Positions 16,356 through 24,659 of a stretch of DNA of 64,000 bases are shown here, in pieces. Source of the DNA: Actinomycetales bacterium (GTDB taxonomy: Bacteria > Actinomycetota > Actinomycetes > Mycobacteriales > Micromonosporaceae); the NCBI GenBank assembly GCA_002919305.1, contig PKFB01000007.1, positions 1 through 64,000 of the forward strand, written 5' to 3'. Below the pieces are notes generated by a model. It was not told the DNA's origin. It was given only the letters and a program-made list of their open reading frames with translations, and searched no databases. Made by a program: the position numbers and the translations under genes. Positions within the stretch are counted from its first letter, which is position 1. Every line of letters begins with the position of its first letter.

Positions 16356-17345
16356 TCAGGAACCTAACCGACTGAGCGCCTCCATCGCGTTCCGCTCGAT
16401 GCGGGACAGGTCACGCAGCAGATCCCCGGCCTGCGCCAGGCACTGCGCGTCACCGGATTCACCGGCTTTCGTGATCAACGCCGCGACCTGTGTCCACACG
16501 GTAGCGGCTTCGGCGTACAACTCGTGACCGGTACGCAGATGCCGGCTGGGGAGCAGATGGGTGCATTCGGCCAGAAAGTCTCGGTACAGGCGTCGGAACA
16601 ACGCGCCGCCGGTGCCGGCCTTCTCCATCAGGAAAGCGGCCTGCGGCAGGTCCCGCCGGGGGTTGTGGGCACGCTGCAGCCAGGTGCGGACCAGCCGGCT
16701 GGCCTTCTCCAGGCCCCGGTAGCCGAGATTGGCGATGGGTGGGTTGAGGAAGGCGTCGGCGCAGGCGGTGATCGCGGGGATGATCAGCTCCGGCAGACGG
16801 AGCGGCCCGGCAGGAACGCTCAGGGTGAAGGAGCGATGCTTGGCGGCCATCGGGCCACGCGCGGCCCGCGCCGCCGCGAGGCTCCTCAGACTGGTGACCA
16901 CCGCCCCACCGTGCTGATCGGTGTCCACCAGGTAAGCGACCTGAGCGTCGTAGCCGTACATGGCGACGATATGGCCACCGAAGTGCACCTTCGGCTGGAA
17001 ATAGTCCAGGTGGTAGCTGTCGAGTTGAAGCCCGACCGGGCAGCCGGCGTCCACCGAAGCCGCCACGGTCTCCCACGCTTTGCGGGGCGAGGTGGTTTCA
17101 TGCACCCGCAGCTCCACCTGGAGCCTGCTGGCCAGGTTCCGGGTGAGCTCAAACGGCTTGACCCGTCCACCCAGGAACGGGAAGTCCAGGTGCTTGCTGT
17201 CCCAATAAATAAAGGAAAGCCCAGAGCCGAGGCCGAACAGCATAGGCTCGGACAGGTCGATCCCGTGATGCCGCAGCAGCACCCCCAGGGTCGTCGTCTC
17301 ACAGTGCTGCATCCCGCGAGGCTCGATGGTGGGGATCACGGTCAT
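16356..17345 (-). CDS. BtrH N-terminal domain-containing protein
   Basis: 329 aa. It resembles the butirosin-biosynthesis protein BtrH, an acyltransferase with a cysteine-protease-like fold that transfers an acyl group from a carrier protein. The N-terminal MQHCETTTLGVLLRHHGIDL carries the candidate nucleophile Cys, and HFGGHIVAMYGYD and YLVDTDQ carry likely His and Asp partners. The C-terminal half is helical (DUF4872-like). It overlaps the upstream MerR gene by four bases, so the two are coupled. No aminoglycoside or carrier gene is near, so the role is unknown. Confidence 0.8.
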   Translation of the reverse strand: MTVIPTIEPRGMQHCETTTLGVLLRHHGIDLSEPMLFGLGSGLSFIYWDSKHLDFPFLGGRVKPFELTRNLASRLQVELRVHETTSPRKAWETVAASVDAGCPVGLQLDSYHLDYFQPKVHFGGHIVAMYGYDAQVAYLVDTDQHGGAVVTSLRSLAAARAARGPMAAKHRSFTLSVPAGPLRLPELIIPAITACADAFLNPPIANLGYRGLEKASRLVRTWLQRAHNPRRDLPQAAFLMEKAGTGGALFRRLYRDFLAECTHLLPSRHLRTGHELYAEAATVWTQVAALITKAGESGDAQCLAQAGDLLRDLSRIERNAMEALSRLGS

Positions 17346-18157
17346 GCCGCGCCCCCCTGAACCGGGATGGTCAACCGGGTCATCAGCTCCTCACGCGACG
17401 CCTCCCCCGGCCCGACCAGGTACGTCTCACACACCGGCGGCTGCGGACGCAGCCCACGCTCATGGATCGCGGCGAACAGGGCGTGGTAGGCCAAGGGCAG
17501 CTGCGCGTAGGGGCCGATATGGACGGTTTCCACGGCCGGACCCTCGGGCACGGTCTCCCACTCCAGGCCAGGGGCCTTCGCCTCCGGGGTCGTCCACACC
17601 CCGACAGCGATCTTTATCTGCTCATCCAGATCCACCGGGTACAGCGCTGCCAGCGGCGGCTCCCACGGGATCCCCGCCGCCTGCAGCAGCGGAAACAAAC
17701 GCCCGACGCACTCCCCGACCGTCTCCTTGATGCCGGTTGGGGAGCAGACCGCACGTACCACCGCCAGCCGCCGCGCCGGCTGCTCCCCCAGCGTCACCTC
17801 ATAGCCGGGCAGACCACCGTCGGCGAGCCGCTCCAGCATCTCCAGCCGGGCCTGATCCCGGCGGATCCGTTCAGCCAGCCGGTCCCGCTCGGCACGCAGG
17901 ATCCGGGCCCGCTCCTCCGGAGCGGCCGCCAAGGCCTGGGCGATCACGGCCAGAGGCAGATCCAGCTCACGCAGTAAAGCGATGGTCAGGGCGTCACGCG
18001 CCTGCTCAGGAGCGTAATACCGGTAGCCGGTGGCGGCGTCGACGTGGATCGGAGCGAGCAGGCCCACCTCGTCGTAGTGCCGCAGCTGCTTGACGCTTAG
18101 CCGACACAGGCGGGCGAAGCGTCCGATCGTCACAAGGTCGTCTGGCACGCCCCTCAT
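17342..18157 (-). CDS. MerR family regulator with GyrI-like effector domain
   Basis: 271 aa from the ATG at 18157. The HTH is VTIGRFARLCRLSVKQLRHYD with wing GYRYYAPEQA, then a coiled coil (residues 80-120), then a GyrI-like small-molecule domain from EVTLGEQPARRLAVVRA to the end. This architecture is that of BmrR/TipAL-type multidrug sensors. A GTG at 18148 is an alternative that would suit a leaderless start from the dyad promoter. It is the first gene of an operon with the BtrH-like gene. Confidence 0.9.
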   Translation of the reverse strand: MRGVPDDLVTIGRFARLCRLSVKQLRHYDEVGLLAPIHVDAATGYRYYAPEQARDALTIALLRELDLPLAVIAQALAAAPEERARILRAERDRLAERIRRDQARLEMLERLADGGLPGYEVTLGEQPARRLAVVRAVCSPTGIKETVGECVGRLFPLLQAAGIPWEPPLAALYPVDLDEQIKIAVGVWTTPEAKAPGLEWETVPEGPAVETVHIGPYAQLPLAYHALFAAIHERGLRPQPPVCETYLVGPGEASREELMTRLTIPVQGGAA

Positions 18158-18186
18158 GGTGAACCCTCCCACCGTGGGAGAGTCCA
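18148..18186 (-). promoter_or_regulatory. MerR-type autoregulatory promoter
   Basis: On the minus strand TGGACT (18186-18181) is followed by the perfect dyad CTCCCAC-G-GTGGGAG (18180-18166). A 19-bp spacer would place the -10 at CACCAT and the start of transcription close to the GTG at 18148. The layout copies the VOC promoter at 5170 but with different half-sites. Confidence 0.6.
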
Positions 18187-18228
18187 CCGTCCATACGTCG
18201 GTGCCTCCCCGCTCCGTCGGCTCCGTGC

Positions 18229-18259
18229 GGTGAGGCTCCGTGCCGCACCGTGCCTCACC
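18229..18259 (-). terminator. Hairpin after the WYL regulator gene
   Basis: An 8-bp stem (GGTGAGGC / GCCTCACC) with a 15-nt loop lies 21 bp beyond the stop codon of the regulator at 18280. Confidence 0.5.
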
Positions 18260-18279
18260 AGCGCCTTATCAGTGCCTGG

Positions 18280-19230
18280 TTATCCGCCGGTAGCGGCGGT
18301 GAAACGCGCCGCGAGCACCCGTAGCCGGTCAGCCAGCTCCGGCGGCGACTCTACCTCAAAGGCCACGTCGAGGCTGCCCATCACCATCGCCACGATGTCG
18401 AACGAGTCCGTCGCCAACTCCAGCCGACACCGGGTGTCATCGACCGGCGTCACCACACCCTCAACCCGGCCGATGATCGCCGCGGCGGGCGCGTGGACCA
18501 GCAACCGGCACCGATACGGCCACATCTCCCACTCCATGCTCCGGCGCAGGTACGCGGCCGCATCGCCCTCAGGAAGCGCCCGGGGGGTGAACCGGGGACC
18601 GTTCGGGGTGCGAGGCGTGATCCGATCCACCCGGAAGGTCCGCCAGTCAGCACGATCAACGTCCCACCCGATCAGGTACCACCGGCCTCCCCAGTAGGCG
18701 AGCCGGTGCGGCTCCACGCGTCGCCGCGACGTGGCCTTGGCATGGTCGACATAGTCGAACCGGAGCGTCTCCGACGCTTGAATCGCCGCGGAGATCGCCG
18801 TGAGCACCTCAGCGTCTACAGCGGCGCTGTACCGGGGTGGCAGCGTCACCACCGCCCGCTCCACGGCGGCGACCCGGTGCCGCAATCGGGACGGCAGCAT
18901 CTGCCGCACCTTCGTCAGGGCCCGCAGTGCCGCCTCCTGAATACCCGCCACCCCACCCACGGTGCCGACATGCAGCCCGATCGCGACCGCCACCGCCTCA
19001 TCGTCATCAAGAAGCAACGGAGGCAGCGTCGCCCCCGCCCGCAGCCGGTACCCGCCGACCGGCCCCATCGAGGTGTGCACCGGATACCCAAGGTCCCGCA
19101 ACCGCCCGATATCCCGCCGGATCGTCCGGGTGGTCACTCCAAGCCGTTCGGCGAGTTCAGCGCCGGACCACTCCCGACAGGTCTGCAACAGCGACAGCAA
19201 ACGCAGCAGCCGACGCGACGTGTCCGCCAT
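18280..19230 (-). CDS. YafY-type HTH/WYL transcriptional regulator
   Basis: 316 aa with the DeoR-like winged helix at the N-terminus (AELAERLGVTTRTIRRDIGR), a WYL domain in the middle (LAYWGGRWYLIGWDVDRADW) and the WCX extension at the C-terminus. Members sense ligands or nucleic acid and often control a nearby VOC or oxidoreductase gene. None is directly adjacent; the recombinase gene ends 98 bp upstream on the same strand. It is intact, unlike the remnant at 10957. Confidence 0.92.
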   Translation of the reverse strand: MADTSRRLLRLLSLLQTCREWSGAELAERLGVTTRTIRRDIGRLRDLGYPVHTSMGPVGGYRLRAGATLPPLLLDDDEAVAVAIGLHVGTVGGVAGIQEAALRALTKVRQMLPSRLRHRVAAVERAVVTLPPRYSAAVDAEVLTAISAAIQASETLRFDYVDHAKATSRRRVEPHRLAYWGGRWYLIGWDVDRADWRTFRVDRITPRTPNGPRFTPRALPEGDAAAYLRRSMEWEMWPYRCRLLVHAPAAAIIGRVEGVVTPVDDTRCRLELATDSFDIVAMVMGSLDVAFEVESPPELADRLRVLAARFTAATGG

Positions 19231-19328
19231 GACGGTCAGCGTCTCACCAGTGAAGGACTAAAACTGTCCTCGACAGGACCCGACAGGCGGGAACCGGCCA
19301 CCCGGCTCCGGGCGCCCGCCATTGGGGA

Positions 19329-20366
19329 TCACCGATCCTCAAGCTGATCGAGGGCCGTGGTGACGACCTCCGCCAACCGGTACGCCGGAGACCGCCCCAG
19401 GGACCGGCGGGCCCGGTCATACCGCCGGGTGGTGCGGGGATCAGCGTGACCGAGCAGGTCCTGCACCGCGTGCAGCGGGGCACCGGCGTCCAGCGCGTGG
19501 GTGGCAGTGGTATGCCGGATGGAGTGCGGCGACAGCTGCTCCGCATGGGCGACGCCGGCCGCCCGGGCGACCCGCCGGATCAACCGCAGCACATACGGCT
19601 CATCCAAACGCCGCCCGGACCTGGTCGCAAACAGCGGCCCTGTGGTGGGGTGGCCCCGCTCAGCCAGGTAGACGTCGATGGCGTGCGCCGCCGGCGGCGG
19701 CAATACCAGCCGCCGCCGCTGTCCACCCTTAGCGATCAGATCCAGGACACGGTGCCCCGTGTCGACCCCGAGTGCGGTGACATCCGCCGCCAACAGGGAG
19801 CCCACACGGGCACCGGTGGCGTACAGCGTCCACAGCAACGCGTGGGTCCGGGCGCTTTCCCGGTCCCGGGCGTGGGCGAGCATCGCGGCGAGCTCCTCAC
19901 GGGACAGCCCGCGCGTCGCCGACTCCCGACCCGGGGCCGGCCGCTCCATCCCCTGGAACGGGTTGGAGGGGACCAGACGCGCGCGGACTAAATACGCGTA
20001 CCAGGAACTGACGGCGGCCAGGCGCCGCGCCACCGTCGACCGTGCCAGACCGGTAGCGCTGGTCGCGGCGGCGTACTGGTCCGCGTCGACCGGCCCCGCC
20101 TCCGTCGGGTGGCGACCTCGAGCCGCACACCACGCCAACCACCAGGACACATCACGGGCGTACGCGGTGCGGGTCGCCGGGCTCGAGCGTCGACCTGAGG
20201 CGAGCCAGGTCGCGGTCACCTCCGCCACCGCCTGCCCATACCCCGCGGCGACCGCGGCGAGCAACTCATCCACGTCGCGTGCCGGCGGGGTGCCCCGCAG
20301 CCCGGGAAGACCCGTGGCCGATACGGCGACATCGACCGGGCGAAAACTCAACGCTACGTCGGTCAC
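19329..20366 (-). CDS. Tyrosine recombinase (XerC/XerD-like integrase)
   Basis: 345 aa. A SAM-like core-binding domain spans about residues 50-150 (SSPATRTAYARDVSWWLAWC). The catalytic domain shows Arg in LYATGARVGSLL, Lys region KGGQRRRLVL, the HSIRHTTATH box, LGHADPRTT and the nucleophile Tyr in TTRRYDRAR. All active residues are present. Homologues perform chromosome-dimer resolution or integrate mobile DNA. It starts with GTG at 20366 and faces away from two AT-rich palindromes in its upstream region, which are candidate substrate sites. Confidence 0.93.
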   Translation of the reverse strand: MTDVALSFRPVDVAVSATGLPGLRGTPPARDVDELLAAVAAGYGQAVAEVTATWLASGRRSSPATRTAYARDVSWWLAWCAARGRHPTEAGPVDADQYAAATSATGLARSTVARRLAAVSSWYAYLVRARLVPSNPFQGMERPAPGRESATRGLSREELAAMLAHARDRESARTHALLWTLYATGARVGSLLAADVTALGVDTGHRVLDLIAKGGQRRRLVLPPPAAHAIDVYLAERGHPTTGPLFATRSGRRLDEPYVLRLIRRVARAAGVAHAEQLSPHSIRHTTATHALDAGAPLHAVQDLLGHADPRTTRRYDRARRSLGRSPAYRLAEVVTTALDQLEDR

Positions 20367-20493
20367 GCCCAGGACGGTACGACAGGGACGAAGACGGCGG
20401 CATCCGCCCCCACCCCGCTCCCGAGCCGTCGCCTCCCTATCGCGTCCTTATCGGCCGTGACAGCCGCACCGCGCAAGCATCGCCACCGCACCC

Positions 20494-20531
20494 TAATTAC
20501 TGAATTACTATTACCAGTAATTCGATAATTA
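20494..20531. repeat. AT-rich palindrome with 6-bp centre upstream of the recombinase
   Basis: GAATTACT (20502-20509) and AGTAATTC (20516-20523) flank ATTACC. After a two-base mismatch the symmetry resumes with TAATTA on both sides. It is strikingly AT-rich for this genome and lies 128 bp upstream of the recombinase start. Confidence 0.7.
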
Positions 20532-20552
20532 GAGCCTGCGGTGCCGTGTGGG

Positions 20553-20586
20553 GCACTACAGGATAACGGTCATTATCCTGTAGTGC
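20553..20586. repeat. Perfect 14-6-14 inverted repeat resembling a Xer core site
   Basis: GCACTACAGGATAA and its exact reverse complement flank CGGTCA. The inner ends ATAA and TTAT around a 6-bp spacer copy the XerC/XerD recombination core, where two 11-bp arms surround a central 6-8 bp. No gene ends here, so a terminator is unlikely. Confidence 0.7.
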
Positions 20587-20743
20587 TTGAGGGTACGCTC
20601 TGCGTTACCCTCCCCTCACGACACGTACACCTCGCCTTGGAAGACCGGCCAAGGAGACCGACCCGCCCGCCGCGACGGCCACCGCCTGACCTGGTGGGCG
20701 GTGCCCTTAAGAGGGGCAGCGGCACCGGTGGGATCATCGATGG

Positions 20744-21616
20744 GTGTGGAAAGCAGCCTTGGGGCTCATCGGCGCGCGGAGACGCCGGCAAAGGCCAAGG
20801 TCTATAAGGCACCCGGACGCCACAACAAGCAGCGTTCCTCACCGGTCACCCGAGGCGTTCGTGGCGTTGACCGCCGCCGCGTCGACGCCTTTTTGGCTGC
20901 TCGGGTCCGGACAGATCGCGGACCGGGTCGGTGTTGAGCTACCGGTCAGCTCCCTCATGCTGTGTTGCCCCGCGGCAGCGGCGGTGATGCTGGTTCACCG
21001 CCACGACCCACCCGGGGGCGTGCGGCGTCTACTGGCCCGGGTCATCGACTACCGCAGGATCCCCCACCTCCGGTGGTACCTGCCCGCCGTTTTCCTCATG
21101 CCCGCCGTCATGGCGGGGTCCTATGTGGTCCTCCGGCTGGCTGGGAGACAGCTACCCGCGCTGGAGATCACACCGGCGGCCGTCGCCGCGTACAGCGCGA
21201 TGTTCGTGGTCGCAGCCATGATCGAGGAGATCGGTTGGACGGGGTACGCCACCGGTCCGCTCCAGGCCCGCTACGGTGCCCTGACCGCCGGTGTCCTTCT
21301 GGGGGTGGTGTGGGCCCTGTGGCACGTCATCCCCTATCGGCAAGCCGGCCACGACCTGAACTGGATCATCGGCCAGTGCCTGTTCACGGTGGCGCTCCGG
21401 GTGATCCTGGGGTGGCTGTCTGTGCACACCGGCGGCAGTGTGCTCGCCGCGAGTCTGTGCCACGCCTCCTCCAACATCGGCTGGGCACTGTTTCCCCACC
21501 GCGGCTCGCACTATGACCCGGCGGTCGCTGCGCTTATCGCCGGAGCGGTGGCCGTGGTCCTCACCGTGGTGTCGCGGGCACGGATGCTCCCGGCGCACCC
21601 GGGGGGACGGAGCTAA
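20744..21616 (+). CDS. CPBP family intramembrane metalloprotease
   Basis: CPBP (Abi/CaaX-processing) proteins are membrane-embedded proteases. The first motif is AAMIEEIGWTGYA, the second WALWHVIPYRQAG, and the third LCHASSN, in a multi-helix protein. The usual Arg of the EExxxR motif is replaced (EEIGWT). From the GTG at 20744 it has 290 aa, but the first 35 residues are basic and atypical; a GTG at 20861 would give 251 aa with the conserved first helix. Divergent from the recombinase. Confidence 0.8.
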   Translation: MWKAALGLIGARRRRQRPRSIRHPDATTSSVPHRSPEAFVALTAAASTPFWLLGSGQIADRVGVELPVSSLMLCCPAAAAVMLVHRHDPPGGVRRLLARVIDYRRIPHLRWYLPAVFLMPAVMAGSYVVLRLAGRQLPALEITPAAVAAYSAMFVVAAMIEEIGWTGYATGPLQARYGALTAGVLLGVVWALWHVIPYRQAGHDLNWIIGQCLFTVALRVILGWLSVHTGGSVLAASLCHASSNIGWALFPHRGSHYDPAVAALIAGAVAVVLTVVSRARMLPAHPGGRS

Positions 21617-21776
21617 CGATGCGGGAAGACCTGCGTACCGCCGGCGTCATAAGCCACGCGAGATAACCGTTACTCCCGCGCAGTGAGGCGACAGTGGCGG
21701 AAAGACGCACCGCATGGCCGGCTGCGCTGGGAACGACGCAGCCGGCCACCTACGACCAGGTGCGTTCCGCTCCGTC

Positions 21777-22982
21777 TCACCCGTGGCTCACGGCCGCAGC
21801 CGCGTCACGTGGACGGCGCCCCGCGTTACTGCGGTACCCGAAAGCAGCGGTGATCTTGGCCCGGTGACCGGCGAAGAGATCGAGCCGGCTCAGTTGCTCC
21901 TCGGTCACCCACGCCACATCGCGGATCTCACTGCTGAGCGTGAAATCAAGGTCGCTGGTTCGGAGCGTGGCCTGGAAGATCGCGATGACGGGGATGGTGG
22001 TGGGTTCGGAGGTGATGACGCGGTTGTCGACCACACCGACGAGGCCGTCGATGGCGTCCTCGATCCGCAGACCGATCTCCTCCCGCACTTCCCGTGCCGC
22101 TGTCGCGGCCCAGGACTCCCCGACCTCACAGCCGCCTCCGGGGATCGCCCACTGGCCGGTGTCGGCGCGTTGCACGAGCAGCATCCGGTTATTGGTGTCG
22201 AAGATCGCCACCTCAGCGCCGGTGGTGGCGCCGTCCGGGTTGAGCTCGTACGACTCGAACGGCTGGTAGGTGATGTCCTCGACGACGGTGTTTTCAGCCA
22301 GGGCACGCAGCTGGGCGAAGCGTTCGACGTTGTACCGGTCGCTGCTGTGCTCCTGCCCGCTAGCGGCAAGCTCAGCGATACGGTCGCAGATCGCCTTCGC
22401 CTCCGCGTTGACCGGAACTGGGTCGGTCCCCGCATCGACCCGTGGGCCACGGGTCTCATCCAGCTGGTACTGACCTAAAGCACGCTGGAGCGCCGTGGCG
22501 GGCTCCGGCCAGGCTTCCACGATCGCAGACGCCTGCAGCGTACTGTCAACCCGGTACACCGCGATGTGGGTGTGCGGGTCGGGAAGCCCAAGCTCGTGAG
22601 AGTCCACGAGCGCGACGGGGCGAGTTGGCGTAGTGTCCGCCTGCAGCCGGGTCGCGGCTTTCGTCAGCGCGTGCGGTAACGGCTGGTTCGGGGGAAGGTA
22701 CGCGACGCGTCGCAGGTGGACATCATCTGCTGACGTCACCCAGAAAGCGATCGCCGCTAAGGGGGTGGACAGACCATCATCCTTGCTGAAAGTCGCCTCG
22801 ATGAGGTCGACGTCGCGAGAGTCGACACAGGCGAGCAGTTCAGCGGCGTGGCGGCGCAACTGGTGAAAGCGCGCACGGTCGGCGTCATCGGGACGGTAGT
22901 GCAGGCCAAGAGCGGCCTGGGCGCGGAACCGGTCGGCCAGCCACGCCAGTTGCAGGCTGGCGGTGTCAGGCATCCCACTCAT
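21777..22982 (-). CDS. NUDIX hydrolase with long N-terminal extension
   Basis: 401 aa. The catalytic NUDIX box (G-x5-E-x7-REVREEIGL) lies near residue 310 and is complete. It is preceded by a helical NUDIX_N-type segment (AKAICDRIAELAASGQ, about residues 190-245). The first 190 residues are extra: they open with a second helical segment of similar look (LADRFRAQAALGLHYR) and continue into a mixed region with no recognised motif. Homologues with only the second half are ADP-ribose or nucleotide-sugar pyrophosphatases. The start is ambiguous among 22985, 22982 and 22973. Confidence 0.8.
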   Translation of the reverse strand: MSGMPDTASLQLAWLADRFRAQAALGLHYRPDDADRARFHQLRRHAAELLACVDSRDVDLIEATFSKDDGLSTPLAAIAFWVTSADDVHLRRVAYLPPNQPLPHALTKAATRLQADTTPTRPVALVDSHELGLPDPHTHIAVYRVDSTLQASAIVEAWPEPATALQRALGQYQLDETRGPRVDAGTDPVPVNAEAKAICDRIAELAASGQEHSSDRYNVERFAQLRALAENTVVEDITYQPFESYELNPDGATTGAEVAIFDTNNRMLLVQRADTGQWAIPGGGCEVGESWAATAAREVREEIGLRIEDAIDGLVGVVDNRVITSEPTTIPVIAIFQATLRTSDLDFTLSSEIRDVAWVTEEQLSRLDLFAGHRAKITAAFGYRSNAGRRPRDAAAAVSHG

Positions 22983-22993
22983 CACAGGTATCT

Positions 22994-23015
22994 TCCCACT
23001 GGCCCGCCAGTGGGA
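22994..23015. promoter_or_regulatory. Palindrome between NUDIX and AlkZ-like genes
   Basis: TCCCACTGGC and its exact complement flank CC, a 22-bp near-continuous palindrome 12 bp upstream of the NUDIX start. It is a likely operator for one or both divergent genes. Confidence 0.5.
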
Positions 23016-23041
23016 TCATCGTGGACAAAGGGTCGGGCATG

Positions 23042-23060
23042 GAGGACAGGACGTGTCCTC
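23042..23060. promoter_or_regulatory. Second inverted repeat between NUDIX and AlkZ-like genes
   Basis: GAGGACA and TGTCCTC flank GGACG, 22 bp before the AlkZ-like start. It may be a second operator or a leader hairpin. Confidence 0.4.
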
Positions 23061-23082
23061 GTGGCCTTCTAGCGTTGCTTGC

Positions 23083-24231
23083 ATGAGCATACGCGCCCGC
23101 GATTCAGCCCGTCGGCCACGGACCAGGGTTTTAAGCACGCGCGTCCTGGGGCGTCTGACGCTGGAGCGGCAACTGCTGCTTCAGCGTGTGACGATGCCGG
23201 TGGTCGAGGCCGTTGAGCAGATCTTCGGTCTCAACGCGCAGAACGCTGACCCGCCCTCCCTCGCCTTATGGAGCCGGCTGGCTGCCTTCACAAGCCAGGA
23301 GCTGAATGCGGCGATCGCACAGCGTTTACTGGTGCGGTCGACGCTGATGCGGGCAACTCAGCACCTGGTGTCGGTGGCTGACTTCACGCTGATGCGGCCC
23401 CTGGTGGCGCCGTTGCTGCGGCGGGTGCAGCGGAACGCGTTCGGGCGTCGCACCGCCGGTGTCGACCTGGATGCCCTGGTCGTTAAGGTGCGTGACCTGC
23501 TTGCGGACGGTCGGGTGCTGACCCGTCCGGAGCTTGGCCGCCTGCTCGCCCGCCACTGGCCGGGTGTGGAGAGCACCGCGTTGGGGTGGACAGCACAGTA
23601 CCTGGTGCCTTTGATTCATCCCGCCGTCAATGGCACCTGGACCCTCCGTGGCGCCACACCATTCGCGTTAGCGGACTGGACCGGGGTACGCCCCACCGCA
23701 ACGGTTGAGGACGCCCAGCGGATGGTGCGCCGGTATCTCATGGCGTTCGGTCCGGCCTCCGTCGCCGATATCCGGGCCTGGTCCGGGATCAGCGGACTGC
23801 GGGAAGTCGTTGAGGGGATGCGGTCGGAGCTGCGGGTGTACACCGACCCGTCCGGACGGGAACTGTTCGACCTGGCGGATGCTCCCGCCCCGCCCGGGGA
23901 CGTGGCCGATATCCCGGCGCCGGTGCGGTTTCTGCCGGAGTTCGACGCTGTGGTGTTGGCCTACGCTGACCGCACCCGGGTGATGACCGACCAGGTGCGC
24001 CGTCAGGTCTGTGTCGGGGCCAGCGTCGCCGCCACGGTCCTCGTCGACGGTACGGTCGCCGCGATGTGGTCCCGCACCACCACCCGCGACACCGTCGTGG
24101 TGACCATCCACCCGTTTCGGTCACTGTCCCGGTCAGAACACGCCGCGGTGGAGCAGGAAGCCCATCAGCTGCTTGCCTTTACCGACCCGGACGCCGCGGT
24201 ACGCCAGGTCCGTTTCCAACCAGCACCGTGA
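23083..24231 (+). CDS. AlkZ-like winged-helix DNA-binding protein (HTH_42)
   Basis: 382 aa. The HTH_42/AlkZ family consists of winged-helix repeats that bind DNA; some members unhook interstrand crosslinks made by azinomycin or related genotoxins. Typical segments are VEQIFGLNAQNADPPSLALW, LVRSTLMRATQHLVSVADF and VRFLPEFDAVVLAYADRTRV. The QxQ motif linked with glycosylase activity in AlkZ/YcaQ reads LNAQNA here, so catalysis is uncertain. The ATG at 23083 fits the family. It is divergent from the NUDIX gene. Confidence 0.85.
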   Translation: MSIRARDSARRPRTRVLSTRVLGRLTLERQLLLQRVTMPVVEAVEQIFGLNAQNADPPSLALWSRLAAFTSQELNAAIAQRLLVRSTLMRATQHLVSVADFTLMRPLVAPLLRRVQRNAFGRRTAGVDLDALVVKVRDLLADGRVLTRPELGRLLARHWPGVESTALGWTAQYLVPLIHPAVNGTWTLRGATPFALADWTGVRPTATVEDAQRMVRRYLMAFGPASVADIRAWSGISGLREVVEGMRSELRVYTDPSGRELFDLADAPAPPGDVADIPAPVRFLPEFDAVVLAYADRTRVMTDQVRRQVCVGASVAATVLVDGTVAAMWSRTTTRDTVVVTIHPFRSLSRSEHAAVEQEAHQLLAFTDPDAAVRQVRFQPAP

Positions 24232-24659
24232 CCCCTGCCCCGCAGGGGTGACCGCTGCTCCCCGCGTACCAGGCAAGGGAAGCCCATGTTGTGGGAGACG
24301 GGGGATGCGGCGACGCATGGGGGCCAGGCGGCTCCGCAGGTCCGATGTGGTGGGTCTGATGTGGTGGGATGCGCCACCCGACGACGCCTGTGACTCGCCG
24401 TCTCCACTCACGTGGTGTGCGAGGAGCCTTACGGGCTCCTCGGTCGCGTGTGGACCGGCCTGCTCCTGGGAGCGGTGCGCCGATGTGGACCCGACCGTCT
24501 CGCCATCTACCGCTCTGGGCGTCAGGCCTGGGTTGGCCGTGGCCGCCCTCGAAGAGGGGCACGCGTTATCCACAACATGATCCACAAGCCCGCGCCGCAC
24601 CGCGCCGTGTCGGCTCACGGTAGGCGCGGGCACCCCGGGTGGTGTGGCCGTGGTGCGGG
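24232..24659. other. Interval between convergent genes
   Basis: About 430 bp with no recognised gene or RNA. A single TTATCCACA matching a DnaA box occurs at 24566-24574, without the clustering an origin would show. Confidence 0.45.

Noticed and set aside
24566-24574. TTATCCACA, a DnaA-box match
   Set aside because: A single box without AT-rich unwinding region, further boxes or dnaA/dnaN genes does not support an origin.
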